From positions 1-59,107 of the forward strand of contig JAZQIM010000018.1 of the NCBI GenBank assembly GCA_045541115.1: a stretch of 59,107 nucleotides of DNA, written 5' to 3'. Below the pieces are notes generated by a model. The model was not told where the DNA came from. It did no database searches and was given only the letters and a program-made list of their open reading frames with translations. Position 1 is the first letter of the stretch, and every line of letters begins with the position of its first letter. Made by a program: the position numbers and the translations under genes. This document shows positions 1-8,687 of the stretch, piece after piece. The stretch comes from Aphodoplasma sp045541115 (lineage in GTDB: Bacteria; Bacillota; Clostridia; UBA1381; UMGS1253).

Positions 1-587
1 CATGGGCTTTCCCATGCAGGCTCGCCCGGCTTTTGCGCCTTCCATAAAGCGAAATCCATCGCATCTTTTTTGCGCTCGTCAACGCTTATGCGAGCACCTG
101 CTTCGAGCTCATCGAGCGGCTGGTGTGAAAGCTTTCCGTAACCGGAGAATTTCTTTGTGCTGTAATATACATCGCCGTCAACCTCATAAGCATAGCCACC
201 ATCGATAAGCTTTTTAACAAGCTCAATAATTTCGGCGATATGCTCGGTTGCACGTGGATGTACGCTTGCGCTTTTAATTCCAAGACCTTCAGCATCAATT
301 TTATATTCGCCGATAAATCTGTCGGCAAGCTCGCTGACAGTAATGCCTTCATCGTTTGCGCGGTTAATCATTTTGTCGTCAATATCAGTAAAGTTCTGAA
401 CAAAAGTAACTTTATAGCCTGTATATTCAAAATACCTTCTTAATGTATCAAAAACGATAAAAGGTCTTGCATTTCCGATATGGAAGAAATCGTACACAGT
501 CGGACCGCAGGCATAAATTTTAACCTCGCCCGGTGTAATAGGCACAAATTCTTCTTTTTGACGTGTAAGAGAGTTATAAAGCCTCAT
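1..587 (-). CDS. cysS: Cysteinyl-tRNA synthetase (N-terminal part, runs off window)
   Basis: This is a class I aminoacyl-tRNA synthetase that charges tRNA-Cys with cysteine in the cytoplasm. About 195 N-terminal residues are visible and the C-terminus lies outside the window. The start is the ATG at 587 (MRLYNSLTRQKEEF). The family signatures are plain: the zinc-ligand and active-site segment ACGPTVYDFFHIGNARP, with a HIGN signature, near residues 26–42, and the FTDIDDKMINRA stretch near 66–77. The gene lies 33 bp downstream of cysE on the same strand, the usual cysE–cysS arrangement of Bacillota, so the two are probably co-transcribed. No oddities are visible in the part present. Confidence 0.96.
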   Translation of the reverse strand, partial: MRLYNSLTRQKEEFVPITPGEVKIYACGPTVYDFFHIGNARPFIVFDTLRRYFEYTGYKVTFVQNFTDIDDKMINRANDEGITVSELADRFIGEYKIDAEGLGIKSASVHPRATEHIAEIIELVKKLIDGGYAYEVDGDVYYSTKKFSGYGKLSHQPLDELEAGARISVDERKKDAMDFALWKAQKPGEPAWESP

Positions 588-620
588 ATTTTTTCTCCAA
601 TCAATATGATTTATTTTAAA

Positions 621-1283
621 CTACTTGTTATTATCTTGTGTTTCTTTTTGAGTTTCAATTTGCTTTTCAAGTGCTTCAAGCCTTACAAGCATCTTGCATA
701 ATTCCATACTTACCGGATCAGGCATATGAATCTGGTCAAGGTCTGCCGTAACGGAAGTAATGCGCACACTACCGCGTTTTACAGTTCTTGCAGGAACGCC
801 CACGCAAGTTGAGTCGGCCTCTACTTCTGACAAAACAACGGCGTTTGCAGCAATTTTTGAATTATCGCCCACATTAAACGGTCCGAGCACCTTTGCGCCT
901 GCGCCTATCATGACGTTGTTGCCAAGGGTAGGGTGGCGTTTACCGTTATCTTTTCCCGTACCGCCAAGCGTAACGCCCTGATATATCGTGCAGTTGTCGC
1001 CAATTTGCGCAGTTTCGCCGATTACGACGCCTGCGCCGTGGTCGATAAAGAGCCCTTTTCCGATTGTCGCGCCCGGATGAATTTCAATTCCTGTCCAGAA
1101 TTTCGCGCATTGAGATATCCATCGTGCAGTAAATTTCATGTTATGACGATAAAACCAATTGGCGATGCGATAATATATAAGCGCATGCAATCCCGGATAG
1201 AGCAAAAAAACCTCAAGGCCGTTTCTTGCGGCAGGGTCACGCTCTAAAATTGCTTTTATGTCATAGCGAAGCCTTGAAAACAT
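621..1283 (-). CDS. cysE: Serine O-acetyltransferase
   Basis: This enzyme acetylates L-serine with acetyl-CoA to make O-acetylserine, the first step of cysteine synthesis. The 220-residue protein has the CysE N-terminal helical region, then the left-handed beta-helix of hexapeptide repeats (IEIHPGATIGKGLFIDHG, VVIGETAQIGDN). The catalytic-site segment GVTLGGTGKDNGKRHPTLG is present, containing the active-site His of the KRHPT motif. The length is normal for the short Bacillota form. The C-terminal tail of about 30 residues is charged and helical. The start follows an AGGAGTG ribosome-binding site. It lies immediately upstream of cysS, linking cysteine synthesis with its charging onto tRNA. 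Confidence 0.97.
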   Translation of the reverse strand: MFSRLRYDIKAILERDPAARNGLEVFLLYPGLHALIYYRIANWFYRHNMKFTARWISQCAKFWTGIEIHPGATIGKGLFIDHGAGVVIGETAQIGDNCTIYQGVTLGGTGKDNGKRHPTLGNNVMIGAGAKVLGPFNVGDNSKIAANAVVLSEVEADSTCVGVPARTVKRGSVRITSVTADLDQIHMPDPVSMELCKMLVRLEALEKQIETQKETQDNNK

Positions 1284-1364
1284 ACTGACACTCCTGTTCT
1301 ATCTTAAAAAAGACATAAATCAAAACATAATTTACTATATATTTATAATTTAAAATCGTATATA

Positions 1365-2096
1365 TTATTCCTCGGTCGGATTTTCCCAGTTGTGATATAC
1401 ATTTTGAACGTCGTCGTTATCTTCAAGCATCTCAAGAAGTTTATTCATATTTTTTATGTCGTCTTCGCTTGTAAGCTCAACTGTGGTTTGAGGAATCATT
1501 TCGATGTCGGCAGAGCTTAGTGTATAAGTTTTTTCAAGCTCTTCACGAACAGCACTAAAGCTTTCCGGCTCACAAGTTATTTCAAAAAAACCGTCTTCTG
1601 CTTCAAAATCCTGTGCACCTGCATCTAGCGCTGCCATCATAAGCTCGTCTTCGTCTATACCGTCATTTTCGATTATAATTATTCCTTTTTTATCGAACAT
1701 AAAGCTTACGCAGCCGGACTGACCGAGATTGCCGTGATATTTATCGAAATAATGGCGCATATCTCCGGCAGTTCTGTTTCTGTTATCGGTAAGAGTTTCA
1801 ACGATTACAGCAACGCCGTTCGGGCCGTAGCCTTCATATGTGATATCTTCGTAATTGTCGCCACCTGTTTCGCCTGCAGCTTTTTTAATTGTGCGCATAA
1901 TGTTGTCATTTGGCATGTTGTTTGCGCGCGCTTTTGATATGATGTCTTTTAGTTTTGAATTGTTGTCCGGATCGGGACCGCCCGCCTTTACTACAACTGT
2001 GATTTCACGCGCAATTTTTGTGAAAATCTTTGCTCTTTGAGCATCATTTGCACCTTTTTTTCTTTTGATTGTACTCCATTTGGAATGTCCTGACAT
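1365..2096 (-). CDS. YebC/PmpR-family protein
   Basis: This is a cytoplasmic YebC/TACO1-family protein. Members have been described as DNA-binding transcriptional regulators and, more recently, as factors relieving ribosome stalling at proline-rich stretches; which role applies here cannot be told from sequence. It opens with the hallmark SGHSKWSTIKRKKGAND and contains the conserved YEGYGPNGVAVIVE block near the middle and the acidic C-terminal domain. The ATG at 2096 is chosen because AGGAG sits 8 bases upstream; a GTG three codons earlier overlaps that ribosome-binding site. At 243 residues it is full length, and it has its own promoter just upstream. Confidence 0.95.
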   Translation of the reverse strand: MSGHSKWSTIKRKKGANDAQRAKIFTKIAREITVVVKAGGPDPDNNSKLKDIISKARANNMPNDNIMRTIKKAAGETGGDNYEDITYEGYGPNGVAVIVETLTDNRNRTAGDMRHYFDKYHGNLGQSGCVSFMFDKKGIIIIENDGIDEDELMMAALDAGAQDFEAEDGFFEITCEPESFSAVREELEKTYTLSSADIEMIPQTTVELTSEDDIKNMNKLLEMLEDNDDVQNVYHNWENPTEE

Positions 2097-2130
2097 ATAT
2101 TTCACTCCTGTTTAATAATCTCATTAACAT

Positions 2131-2159
2131 ATTCTATCATAAAAGTATGTTGATTGCAA
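2131..2159 (-). promoter_or_regulatory. Sigma-A-like promoter of the YebC-family gene
   Basis: On the minus strand TTGCAA (2159–2154) is followed after exactly 17 bases by TAGAAT (2136–2131). Transcription would start about 30 bases upstream of the ATG at 2096. Confidence 0.7.
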
Positions 2160-2200
2160 GCATATAACGGCGTTATTATGCTAAAAAAATGGAAAAAAAG

Positions 2201-2380
2201 CTAATTTTGTTTTCTTACTATTGTGTAGTCATCACCCATGCGGTAATATGGGCAGCTCTTAAATGTGCCGCTTATAAAATGCATCATTTCATCTTCGTCA
2301 AGATTCATAAGGCAGCTATAGCATTCGTAGTCCTCATCATATGTGTAGTTTATACAGTCTTCACAATTAGTTTTTTGCAT
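2201..2380 (-). CDS. DUF6472-family small Cys-rich protein
   Basis: A 59-residue ORF with a good GGAGG ribosome-binding site 8 bases before its ATG at 2380. It begins MQKTNCEDCINYTYDEDYEC and carries four paired cysteines (C6/C9, C20/C23) plus a fifth in a later SCPYY motif. The spacing suggests a small metal-binding fold, probably zinc; this is inferred, not shown. The pattern CxxC…YDEDYECY..C…LDEDEM…CPYY…YTIVRKQ matches what I recall of DUF6472, a family found across Clostridia with no known function. It stands alone between yebC and a divergent lipoprotein gene. Confidence 0.85.
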   Translation of the reverse strand: MQKTNCEDCINYTYDEDYECYSCLMNLDEDEMMHFISGTFKSCPYYRMGDDYTIVRKQN

Positions 2381-2460
2381 AATACAGCCTCCGGTTTGTA
2401 TATATAAAATCCGTATTTAGTATATCATCAATACGTGTTTTGTCAAGAGTATGGCAGCTG

Positions 2461-2489
2461 TTGCGAATTTCGTTTTAACGTGGTATAAT
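2461..2489 (+). promoter_or_regulatory. Promoter of the lipoprotein gene at 2583
   Basis: TTGCGA (2461–2466), a 17-base spacer, then TATAAT (2484–2489). It lies about 90 bases upstream of the ATG at 2583, leaving a leader in which no strong fold was recognised. Confidence 0.7.
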
Positions 2490-2582
2490 TAAATTGCATT
2501 TTCGATGAACAGCTGTATTATATAAGGGAACTTTTTCCTTGAGAAATCGTCTAAAATAATACAAAAGTTTTGGAGGTGCAAT

Positions 2583-3434
2583 ATGAAAAAGTATTTGGGG
2601 TTATGTTTGGTTTTATGTATAGCGCTTCTTTCGGGGTGCGGCAGTGCAAAACATACTGTGAGTGGACCGGCGGACAATCAAGCGCCATATCTTGCGGAGG
2701 AATATGAAACGAAAAGATTAAAAATTGTCGATGGTGCGCAGAGTGGTAATCTTATCCTTGCAGGAAATGAAAGCGGTTACATATACGCTCTTGATGCAAA
2801 CAGCGTTGACATTTTGGTAGATGGTAAAAAGTCGGGATATGGGGATTTAGAAGACGGTATGGCTGTAGATGTGTGTTGCGAAAATACGTTAATTGATTTT
2901 CCACAGGAAACAGGAGTGCCGGTTGATATCACACCTTTTTGTAAAGTAATTAACGGTTATTCTATCGGAACAAAAGAAAATCCCGGCGGGACATATTATG
3001 ATTTGTGCGGCTTATACTTAAAGGTTCTAGAAGATTTATGGAAAACAGATGACGGACTTAATCACGACATAAAATACATCAGCGTTGATTTGAGTAATGC
3101 TCCGGGCGGTCTTACGGAAACGGAGAAATCGGCAATTGGTTATATTTTTGCGAAAGCTCATGACAAACAGTATTTAAATCTTTCCTATGAGGAGCTTGTT
3201 CAAAAAGGATATTTGAAGGGGGATAAGCCCTATTATTTTGAAGATGGGATACTGTTTTCAATTACCGACAGCATGAAAGATTATGAGCAGTATAACGGAC
3301 TTCGTGTAATTAAATTTGATGCACAAAAATGGCGTAGCGGACTTGGCGCATATTTCTTTGCCGATTGCAGTGCAGTGTGGCCGCAAAAAGGAACGTGGAC
3401 AGATTATAATGTCGGTGCACATGCTATTTCATAA
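2583..3434 (+). CDS. Putative lipoprotein of unknown function
   Basis: A 283-residue protein with a lipoprotein signal peptide: a basic start (MKKY), a hydrophobic core, and the lipobox LLSGC ending at Cys19, so it should be exported and lipid-anchored on the outer face of the membrane. The ATG follows a GGAGGTG ribosome-binding site. After a short linker there is a beta-rich domain of about 70 residues (LDANSVDILVDGKKSG … FPQETGVPVDI), then a mixed alpha/beta domain to the end. I do not recognise the family and assign no catalytic role. It lies 29 bp upstream of the SLH–deacetylase gene, so the two may form an envelope-related operon. Confidence 0.8.
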   Translation: MKKYLGLCLVLCIALLSGCGSAKHTVSGPADNQAPYLAEEYETKRLKIVDGAQSGNLILAGNESGYIYALDANSVDILVDGKKSGYGDLEDGMAVDVCCENTLIDFPQETGVPVDITPFCKVINGYSIGTKENPGGTYYDLCGLYLKVLEDLWKTDDGLNHDIKYISVDLSNAPGGLTETEKSAIGYIFAKAHDKQYLNLSYEELVQKGYLKGDKPYYFEDGILFSITDSMKDYEQYNGLRVIKFDAQKWRSGLGAYFFADCSAVWPQKGTWTDYNVGAHAIS

Positions 3435-3463
3435 AAAACAAAACTGACATAAGGGGAATACAT

Positions 3464-4618
3464 ATGAGAAAACTTGCATGGTTTATATGCGTGATTTTTA
3501 TATTAAATTCGTTTTGCATCGGCGCACATGCCGAGGATGAAACAATGACAAGACTTGATGCTGTACACAGCTTATCACAGCTTTTAGACAATATCAAAGA
3601 AGGCACAGCTTTTGATGATACGAACGATAAAATTGCATTGTATTTTCGCTTTGCCGGCATTGTGCAGGGCGTAGGCGGCAACAAGTTTATGCCCAATGCG
3701 CCCGTTAAGACACAGGATTTTCTTATAATGCTCAAAAAGACTCTCGACAGAGCGTGTCCCGATTTGTTTTATAACAATCAAAAAGTTAAGTGGTATTATG
3801 ACCAAAACGAGATTGATGAGTATGCACAAAGCTATGTGCGCTATTTATCAGCCGTTGGCATATATGACAGTGACGGTTATCTTGAGCCAAAGTCTGCTTT
3901 GTCAAGAGAAAAAGCTATGTATTTTATAAATCAGGCGCAAAATACGAAGGCTCATGCGCAAAAGAGCGTAAACGGCGAGATGTATGAAGAAAAGATGCCG
4001 ATTTTGATGTATCATGTTGTTGATTATCCGACAAACGATAACAGATATTTATTTGTCACACCCACGGATTTTGAGCAGCAGATAAAGTATATGTATGATA
4101 ATGGATACACTTTTTTATTCCCCGAGGAGTTATCACTTGCACATACCGTTTCAAAGCCCGTTGTAATTACGTTTGATGATGGGTATGAGCAGACATATAC
4201 AAATGCATATAAGATACTTAAAAAATATAATGCAAAAGCCACGCTATATATATTTTCCGATGCAATAGATACAGACGGGTATTGCAGCAGCGCACAGCTT
4301 CGTGAGATGAGTGATTCATCTGTTTTTCGAATTTACTCTCATGCAAAAACACATGATGCCTTATCGGAAAAAAGTGGGGAAGAGATTAAAAAAGAGTTTT
4401 CCGAATCGAATGATAAAATATATAATATAACAAAACGTGAGGTAACATCGATAGCATATCCGTTTGGATTTATAAATGAAGATGTGCTTTTCTGGGCAAA
4501 ACGCTATTACAAAAATGGATTTAGCGTCACGCGCGGTGATACGGGAATACATGATATTACACGAAAAACTGTCGATGGGCAAATGAGTTTTGATAGTTTT
4601 TTAAAGCTTATAAAGTAA
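3464..4618 (+). CDS. Secreted SLH-domain polysaccharide deacetylase
   Basis: A 384-residue exported protein with a cleavable signal peptide ending near AHA-E (about residue 23). Residues 25–160 look like two or three degenerate S-layer-homology units (TRLDAVHSLSQLL, FMPNAPVKTQDFLIMLKK, ALSREKAMYFINQA), which would bind secondary wall polymer. Residues about 175–384 are a NodB-type deacetylase: PILMYHVVDYP, the TFDDGYE motif with the catalytic and metal aspartates, and SHAKTHDAL providing the metal histidines. Family knowledge points to removal of N-acetyl groups from peptidoglycan or wall glycans; the substrate is not determinable. It ends just before a bidirectional terminator. Confidence 0.9.
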   Translation: MRKLAWFICVIFILNSFCIGAHAEDETMTRLDAVHSLSQLLDNIKEGTAFDDTNDKIALYFRFAGIVQGVGGNKFMPNAPVKTQDFLIMLKKTLDRACPDLFYNNQKVKWYYDQNEIDEYAQSYVRYLSAVGIYDSDGYLEPKSALSREKAMYFINQAQNTKAHAQKSVNGEMYEEKMPILMYHVVDYPTNDNRYLFVTPTDFEQQIKYMYDNGYTFLFPEELSLAHTVSKPVVITFDDGYEQTYTNAYKILKKYNAKATLYIFSDAIDTDGYCSSAQLREMSDSSVFRIYSHAKTHDALSEKSGEEIKKEFSESNDKIYNITKREVTSIAYPFGFINEDVLFWAKRYYKNGFSVTRGDTGIHDITRKTVDGQMSFDSFLKLIK

Positions 4619-4624
4619 AAAAGT

Positions 4625-4662
4625 GGGGTTATGCAGCATCAGCATAACCCCTTATTTTTTTT
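4625..4662. terminator. Bidirectional terminator between the deacetylase gene and typA
   Basis: A perfect 10-bp stem GGGGTTATGC / GCATAACCCC (4625–4634 and 4642–4651) with a 7-base loop. A T-run follows on the plus strand and an A-run precedes it, so it can serve both convergent genes. Its right edge touches the stop of typA. Confidence 0.9.
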
Positions 4663-6481
4663 ATTTCATTTTACTTTGTGCCTTTAAGCGCAAACTGTTA
4701 TTTAGTATGCGCTTGCGAAGGCGAAAGCCTTTGGGAGTAACTTCTAAAAGCTCATCTTCTGCAAGAATTTCAATTGCTTCTTCAAGGCTTAATTTTTTAG
4801 GTGGAATAAGACGAAGAGCGTCGTCACTTCCTGCTGCGCGGGTATTTGTCATTTGTTTCTTCTTACACACATTTACGCTTATATCTCCGGCTTTCGGCGA
4901 CATTCCTACTACCATTCCTTCATACACGTCACAGCCCGGCTCTATAAACATGGTGCCGCGTGCCTGCGCATTGAAAAGACCGTATCCAACTGCCGTGCCT
5001 GTTTCGAAAGCAACGAGAGAGCCTGTGAATCGGCGTGTGATTTCGCCTTTATACGGCTGATAGCCGTTAAAAATCGTATTGAGTATGCCTTCGCCTTTTG
5101 TGTCTGTCAAGAACTCACTTCTGTATCCGAAAAGCCCGCGGGCGGGAATGTTATATTCGAGTCTCATTCGTGAGCCTTGCGGCGACATTTGAATAAGCTC
5201 GGCTTTGCGCTGACCCATTTTTTCCATTACAGAGCCGACGCTTTCTTCGGGAACATCAATAAGCAGTTTTTCCATTGGCTCATGCAGCGCGCCGTCTATT
5301 TCCTTAAAGAGTACACGCGGCGTGCTCACGGCGAATTCATATCCTTCGCGGCGCATCGTTTCGATAAGAATCGATAGATGCATCTCGCCTCTGCCCGATA
5401 CGATAAAGCTGTCAGTTGTATCGGCATCGCGCACACGAAGCGAAACGTCCTTTAAAAGCTCGCGGTAGAGTCTGTCGCGGAGCTGACGTGATGTAACGAA
5501 TTTTCCTTCTTTGCCGGCAAAAGGACTGTCATTTACGGAAAAAGTCATCTCGACAGTAGGTTCGCCGATTTTTACGAATTCGATACTCTCCGGATTTGAC
5601 AGGGCAGTAAGCGTATTTCCTATCGTAATGTCTTCAAGACCTGATACACAAACTATATCGCCGACGCTTGCGCTTTCAACCTGAACGCGTCCTGTTCCGT
5701 CGATTTGATATATTGTGCCGATTTTGCCCTTGCCGTTTACGTTTTTATCATGGAAATCACAAATGGCTACTTCCTGATTTACTTTAAGCGTACCGCGCTC
5801 AATGCGACCGATTGCCATTCTTCCGACATATTCACTATAGTCGATTGACGAAATAAGCATCTGAAAATCTCCGTCAGCATCGCCCTGCGGCGCGGGGATA
5901 TAGTCAACTATCATATCGAATAATACGCCAAGGTCTTTTCCCGGGGTATATGGCGCTGCAGAGGCAGTGCCTTCACGGCCCGAGCAAAATAGCACAGGGC
6001 TGTCGAGCTGCTCATCGTTTGCGTCGAGGTCTAAAAGAAGTTCAAGAACCTCTTCGCCAACTTCGTCGAGTCTTGCGTCCGGGCGGTCAATTTTATTTAT
6101 AACAACGATAATTTTGTGACCGAGAGCAAGCGCTTTTGAAAGAACGAACCTTGTTTGCGGCATCGGTCCTTCGGCAGCATCAACAAGGAGTATAACGCCG
6201 TTTACCATTTTAAGCACACGCTCAACTTCGCCACCAAAATCGGCGTGGCCAGGTGTATCTACGATGTTTATTTTAACGCCCTTATAATAAGCTGCAGCAT
6301 TTTTTGATAAAATCGTGATGCCTCTTTCGCGCTCAAGAGCATTGTTATCCATAACGCGTTCTTCCACGACCTGGTTTTCACGATAGACGCCGCCCTGTTT
6401 TAAAAGCTCGTCGACAAGAGTTGTTTTTCCGTGGTCAACATGGGCAATAATAGCGATGTTTCTTAAATCTTCTCTAATCAA
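4661..6481 (-). CDS. typA: Translational GTPase TypA/BipA
   Basis: A ribosome-associated translational GTPase of the EF-G/LepA superfamily, linked to stress growth and 50S assembly. The 606-residue protein has the G1 loop AHVDHGKTTL, the G3 motif DTPGHADFGGEV, and NKID as G4. EF-Tu-like domain 2, two alpha-beta domains and the TypA-specific C-terminal domain ending in basic KxRILNN follow. The length is typical. Translation appears to start at a TTG (6481) behind a GGGAG ribosome-binding site; no better ATG is present upstream. It reads in the same direction as yabR, 132 bp away, with a weak hairpin (about 6508–6527) between them. Confidence 0.96.
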   Translation of the reverse strand: MIREDLRNIAIIAHVDHGKTTLVDELLKQGGVYRENQVVEERVMDNNALERERGITILSKNAAAYYKGVKINIVDTPGHADFGGEVERVLKMVNGVILLVDAAEGPMPQTRFVLSKALALGHKIIVVINKIDRPDARLDEVGEEVLELLLDLDANDEQLDSPVLFCSGREGTASAAPYTPGKDLGVLFDMIVDYIPAPQGDADGDFQMLISSIDYSEYVGRMAIGRIERGTLKVNQEVAICDFHDKNVNGKGKIGTIYQIDGTGRVQVESASVGDIVCVSGLEDITIGNTLTALSNPESIEFVKIGEPTVEMTFSVNDSPFAGKEGKFVTSRQLRDRLYRELLKDVSLRVRDADTTDSFIVSGRGEMHLSILIETMRREGYEFAVSTPRVLFKEIDGALHEPMEKLLIDVPEESVGSVMEKMGQRKAELIQMSPQGSRMRLEYNIPARGLFGYRSEFLTDTKGEGILNTIFNGYQPYKGEITRRFTGSLVAFETGTAVGYGLFNAQARGTMFIEPGCDVYEGMVVGMSPKAGDISVNVCKKKQMTNTRAAGSDDALRLIPPKKLSLEEAIEILAEDELLEVTPKGFRLRKRILNNSLRLKAQSKMK

Positions 6482-6613
6482 AGTTTTCTACTCCCAACAT
6501 AGTTATTTAGCCTTTATAAAAAGGCTATATCTTTTGTGTTTAACATATTTTAATCGAAAAAAATGTATTTTCCTGCAAGATTATTCCTGAGAAAAACACA
6601 TTTTTAATTATAT

Positions 6614-7057
6614 TTATCTTTTATATCCGCCGCTGAGCTTTGAGTCAGAATTACGCTTTAAGGCCTGCATTCTTTCGTCGCTGTCGGATTTAAACTTGCT
6701 CATTTTGTCTTCAAAAGACATATCGGCGCTTTGATTTCTAAGACTCTGCCAATCGATGTCTGCCGGACGAATAGGGCCTTTTGGCTGCTCGCTTGCAGAA
6801 GTTTTCTTTGCTTTCTTTTCTTCGGGCATCGCCTTTTTTATCGAAAGACTAACCTTACCTTTTTCGTCTATGCTTATGACTTTTACCTTTACTATCTCAT
6901 TTTCTTTAAGGTGGTCAGAAACATTTTGCACATATGACGATGCAACCTCTGAAATATGTACTAATCCTGTTTCGCCTTCCGGCAAAGCAATAAACGCGCC
7001 AAACGGTACAATGCTTGTTACTTTGCCTTCGTAAATCTTGCCGACTTCAACTGCCAT
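6614..7057 (-). CDS. yabR: S1-domain RNA-binding protein YabR
   Basis: A 147-residue cytoplasmic protein with one N-terminal S1 RNA-binding domain (residues 1–75: VGKIYEGKVTSIVPFGAFI … GLVHISEVA … VKVISIDEKGKVSLSIK). A basic, low-complexity tail follows, ending in SGGYKR. This matches YabR/general-stress-protein-13-type proteins, which associate with ribosomes. It is the last gene of the yabP–yabQ–divIC–yabR series, exactly as in Bacillus, which supports the name. The ribosome-binding site is a weakly separated GGGAGG. Confidence 0.92.
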   Translation of the reverse strand: MAVEVGKIYEGKVTSIVPFGAFIALPEGETGLVHISEVASSYVQNVSDHLKENEIVKVKVISIDEKGKVSLSIKKAMPEEKKAKKTSASEQPKGPIRPADIDWQSLRNQSADMSFEDKMSKFKSDSDERMQALKRNSDSKLSGGYKR

Positions 7058-7118
7058 AGAAAAAATTTTCCTCCCTTAATATACTTAGCTGTATAAGTGA
7101 AAATATTCGGTTTATGTA

Positions 7119-7439
7119 TTAGTTTTGCCCGGAAATATCTATAAAAACTTTCTCGTTTTCTTCTACCAGTCCAAGTCTCTCACGTGCAAGTTGTTTTTGA
7201 TATTCATCGGTTTCATAAAGCTTTTTAAGTTCTTCGTAATGTGCTTTATTTTTTTCTTCTTGTGCTATTTGCTCATTAAGCTCGCCGATTTTCTTGTCAT
7301 ATTTATTTAGAAGAGGCTGCTGAGCAATAAATCTAAATGCTGCAAAAAGAAAAAAGGCAACCAAAATAAGTCGCAAAAAGACTTTAATCTTTTTTTTGCG
7401 CTTTTTTTCGTGTGCCTTTCTGAATTCTTCTTTGTTCAT
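7119..7439 (-). CDS. divIC: Septum formation initiator DivIC/FtsB family
   Basis: A small bitopic division protein. It has a short basic cytoplasmic N-terminus (KKRKKKIK), one transmembrane segment (about residues 21–40 from the chosen start), then an extracytoplasmic coiled coil (KYDKKIGELNEQIAQEEKNK) and a C-terminal RLGLVEENEKVF segment typical of DivIC/FtsL-like proteins. In the family it forms the DivIC–FtsL–DivIB complex at the septum. The ATG at 7439 is preferred; an in-frame ATG 21 bases earlier would bury the AGGAGG ribosome-binding site inside the gene. It lies directly after yabQ, as in Bacillus. Confidence 0.9.
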   Translation of the reverse strand: MNKEEFRKAHEKKRKKKIKVFLRLILVAFFLFAAFRFIAQQPLLNKYDKKIGELNEQIAQEEKNKAHYEELKKLYETDEYQKQLARERLGLVEENEKVFIDISGQN

Positions 7440-7460
7440 TTGGCTTTCTGCCTCCTGCAT

Positions 7461-7970
7461 TTATGACTTTTTCATGACAAGTTTAAGCTTTTTAAAGCTA
7501 TTTTTGATTAGGGCAAAAAAACTAAAGGTTTTATGCTTGCCATATCTGAAAACAGGCTTTAAACTCACAAAAATCCAATATAATGGTCTTTTTATCATTT
7601 TATACAAAAAAACAAGAGGTGTCAAGATGATTTTTAAAATAGTTAAAAATATTTTTGTGAAAATGCGCAGAATCCATCCAACCACTGTCATAAAAAGCTT
7701 TGAAAAAAGCAGAAAGTATATGACGGCGCCAAGTATGACTCCAATTGCCTCGTGCCAGCGTATTTCGCCGTCACTTACATAGAAAAGCGTAAGGAACATA
7801 CCCATGCTTATAATCAGCCAGAACAGTATGTCAGAAAGCGATGTCGTAAGCGTATTTGCCTTAAACTGCCTTCGTATTATACGAAACAAATCGAATACGA
7901 CGCCCGAGCATGCTCCGCATATTGTCATAGCTAAAAATACATATAGCTGATGCGATATTGAAACCTCCAT
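7461..7970 (-). CDS. yabQ: Spore cortex biosynthesis protein YabQ
   Basis: A 169-residue membrane protein with about four to five predicted transmembrane stretches (VFLAMTICGACSGVVFDLFR; ILFWLIISMGMFLTLFY; AIGVILGAVIYFLLF; LRIFTKIFLTILKIIL) and a basic C-terminal tail. The N-terminal GxxxGxxFDxxR signature is typical of YabQ. In Bacillus, YabQ is made in the mother cell, localises to the forespore membrane and is needed for cortex synthesis. The gene begins 12 bp after yabP. Its ATG lies just after TTAGGGAT, a modest ribosome-binding site, which suggests translational coupling to yabP. Confidence 0.92.
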   Translation of the reverse strand: MEVSISHQLYVFLAMTICGACSGVVFDLFRIIRRQFKANTLTTSLSDILFWLIISMGMFLTLFYVSDGEIRWHEAIGVILGAVIYFLLFSKLFMTVVGWILRIFTKIFLTILKIILTPLVFLYKMIKRPLYWIFVSLKPVFRYGKHKTFSFFALIKNSFKKLKLVMKKS

Positions 7971-7982
7971 ATGCTTTTATCC

Positions 7983-8285
7983 CTAACCGAATATTTTAGA
8001 AAAAAGCGAAGTCTTTTTATCATAGTATCCGTCGTTATGGTATATGAGCTCGTCGATATCGCCGTCAATTATCAGCTCGCCCGTTTCCACGTTAAATTTA
8101 TTTATGTGAAGGTTTTCGCCTTTTATTGAAAGCGTTCCGAGTATTGTTTGTAAAATCATGTCACGTTCATCAAAACTGTCGACTTCTTCTACTCCCGACA
8201 CGCTTATTCTTCGTCTGTTTTCTACAATAATATTTTGCGCAGATTCGTTTTGAACTTTAGCATTGCGTTCTTCCATAATAGCCAT
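7983..8285 (-). CDS. yabP: Sporulation protein YabP
   Basis: About 100 residues, soluble, matching YabP (the YabP/YqfC family of mother-cell sporulation proteins). The core is NRRRISVSGVEEVDSFDERDMILQT … LGTLSIKGENLHINKFNVETGELIIDG, a family-typical beta-rich segment. The ATG at 8285 has GGGAGG eight bases upstream; an alternative upstream start would place that ribosome-binding site within coding sequence. YabP and YabQ are paired in nearly all sporulating Bacillota, and their biochemical role is unknown. A SigE-type promoter is expected but was not identified with confidence. Confidence 0.93.
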   Translation of the reverse strand: MAIMEERNAKVQNESAQNIIVENRRRISVSGVEEVDSFDERDMILQTILGTLSIKGENLHINKFNVETGELIIDGDIDELIYHNDGYYDKKTSLFSKIFG

Positions 8286-8350
8286 AATATATGCCTCCCT
8301 GCAAAAGTGGTCTATGACTATCATTATGAAAAAATAATTTGCAATATTCC

Positions 8351-8593
8351 TTAATCGATGATTTTATAAAGTGTGCCGGCATCGTTTTTCAAAACATGTT
8401 CTGCAATCTCTGCAACCTGCGCGCGTACTATCTTTTCTCCAAAACGTATTTCGATTATATCATCGACTTTTACATCGTATGATGCTTTTGCCACTTTGCC
8501 GTTCACGCTTATTCTTCCTGTGTCACACGCTTCGTTTGCGACACTTCTTCTTTTTATAAGACGTGATACTTTTAAATATTTATCGAGGCGCAT
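8351..8593 (-). CDS. rqcP: S4-domain protein RqcP (YabO), ribosome quality control
   Basis: An 80-residue S4-fold RNA-binding protein: MRLDKYLKVSRLIKRRSVAN, then ISVNGKVAKASYDVKVDDIIEIRFG. RqcP works with RqcH on the stalled 50S subunit to add C-terminal alanine tails. It sits between hup and yabP as in Bacillus. The downstream neighbour on its strand is yabP, 65 bp away. Because hup ends in its own terminator just upstream, rqcP must have a separate promoter; an AT-rich TATAAC/TAATAT region lies about 25–45 bases before the start codon. The ribosome-binding site is AGGAG. Confidence 0.93.
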   Translation of the reverse strand: MRLDKYLKVSRLIKRRSVANEACDTGRISVNGKVAKASYDVKVDDIIEIRFGEKIVRAQVAEIAEHVLKNDAGTLYKIID

Positions 8594-8646
8594 AAAAACA
8601 ATCTCCTTTGATGTATATATTATTATGTTATAATAAAAAGAAAAAG

Positions 8647-8685
8647 AGTCCCGACTGCATTTCGCTGTCGGGACTAATTTTTTTC
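8647..8685 (-). terminator. Terminator of hup
   Basis: Stem AGTCCCGAC / GTCGGGACT (8647–8655 and 8667–8675) with an 11-base loop. Read on the minus strand it is followed by CTTTTTCTTTTT. It separates hup from the rqcP–yabP series. Confidence 0.88.
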
Positions 8686-8687
8686 AA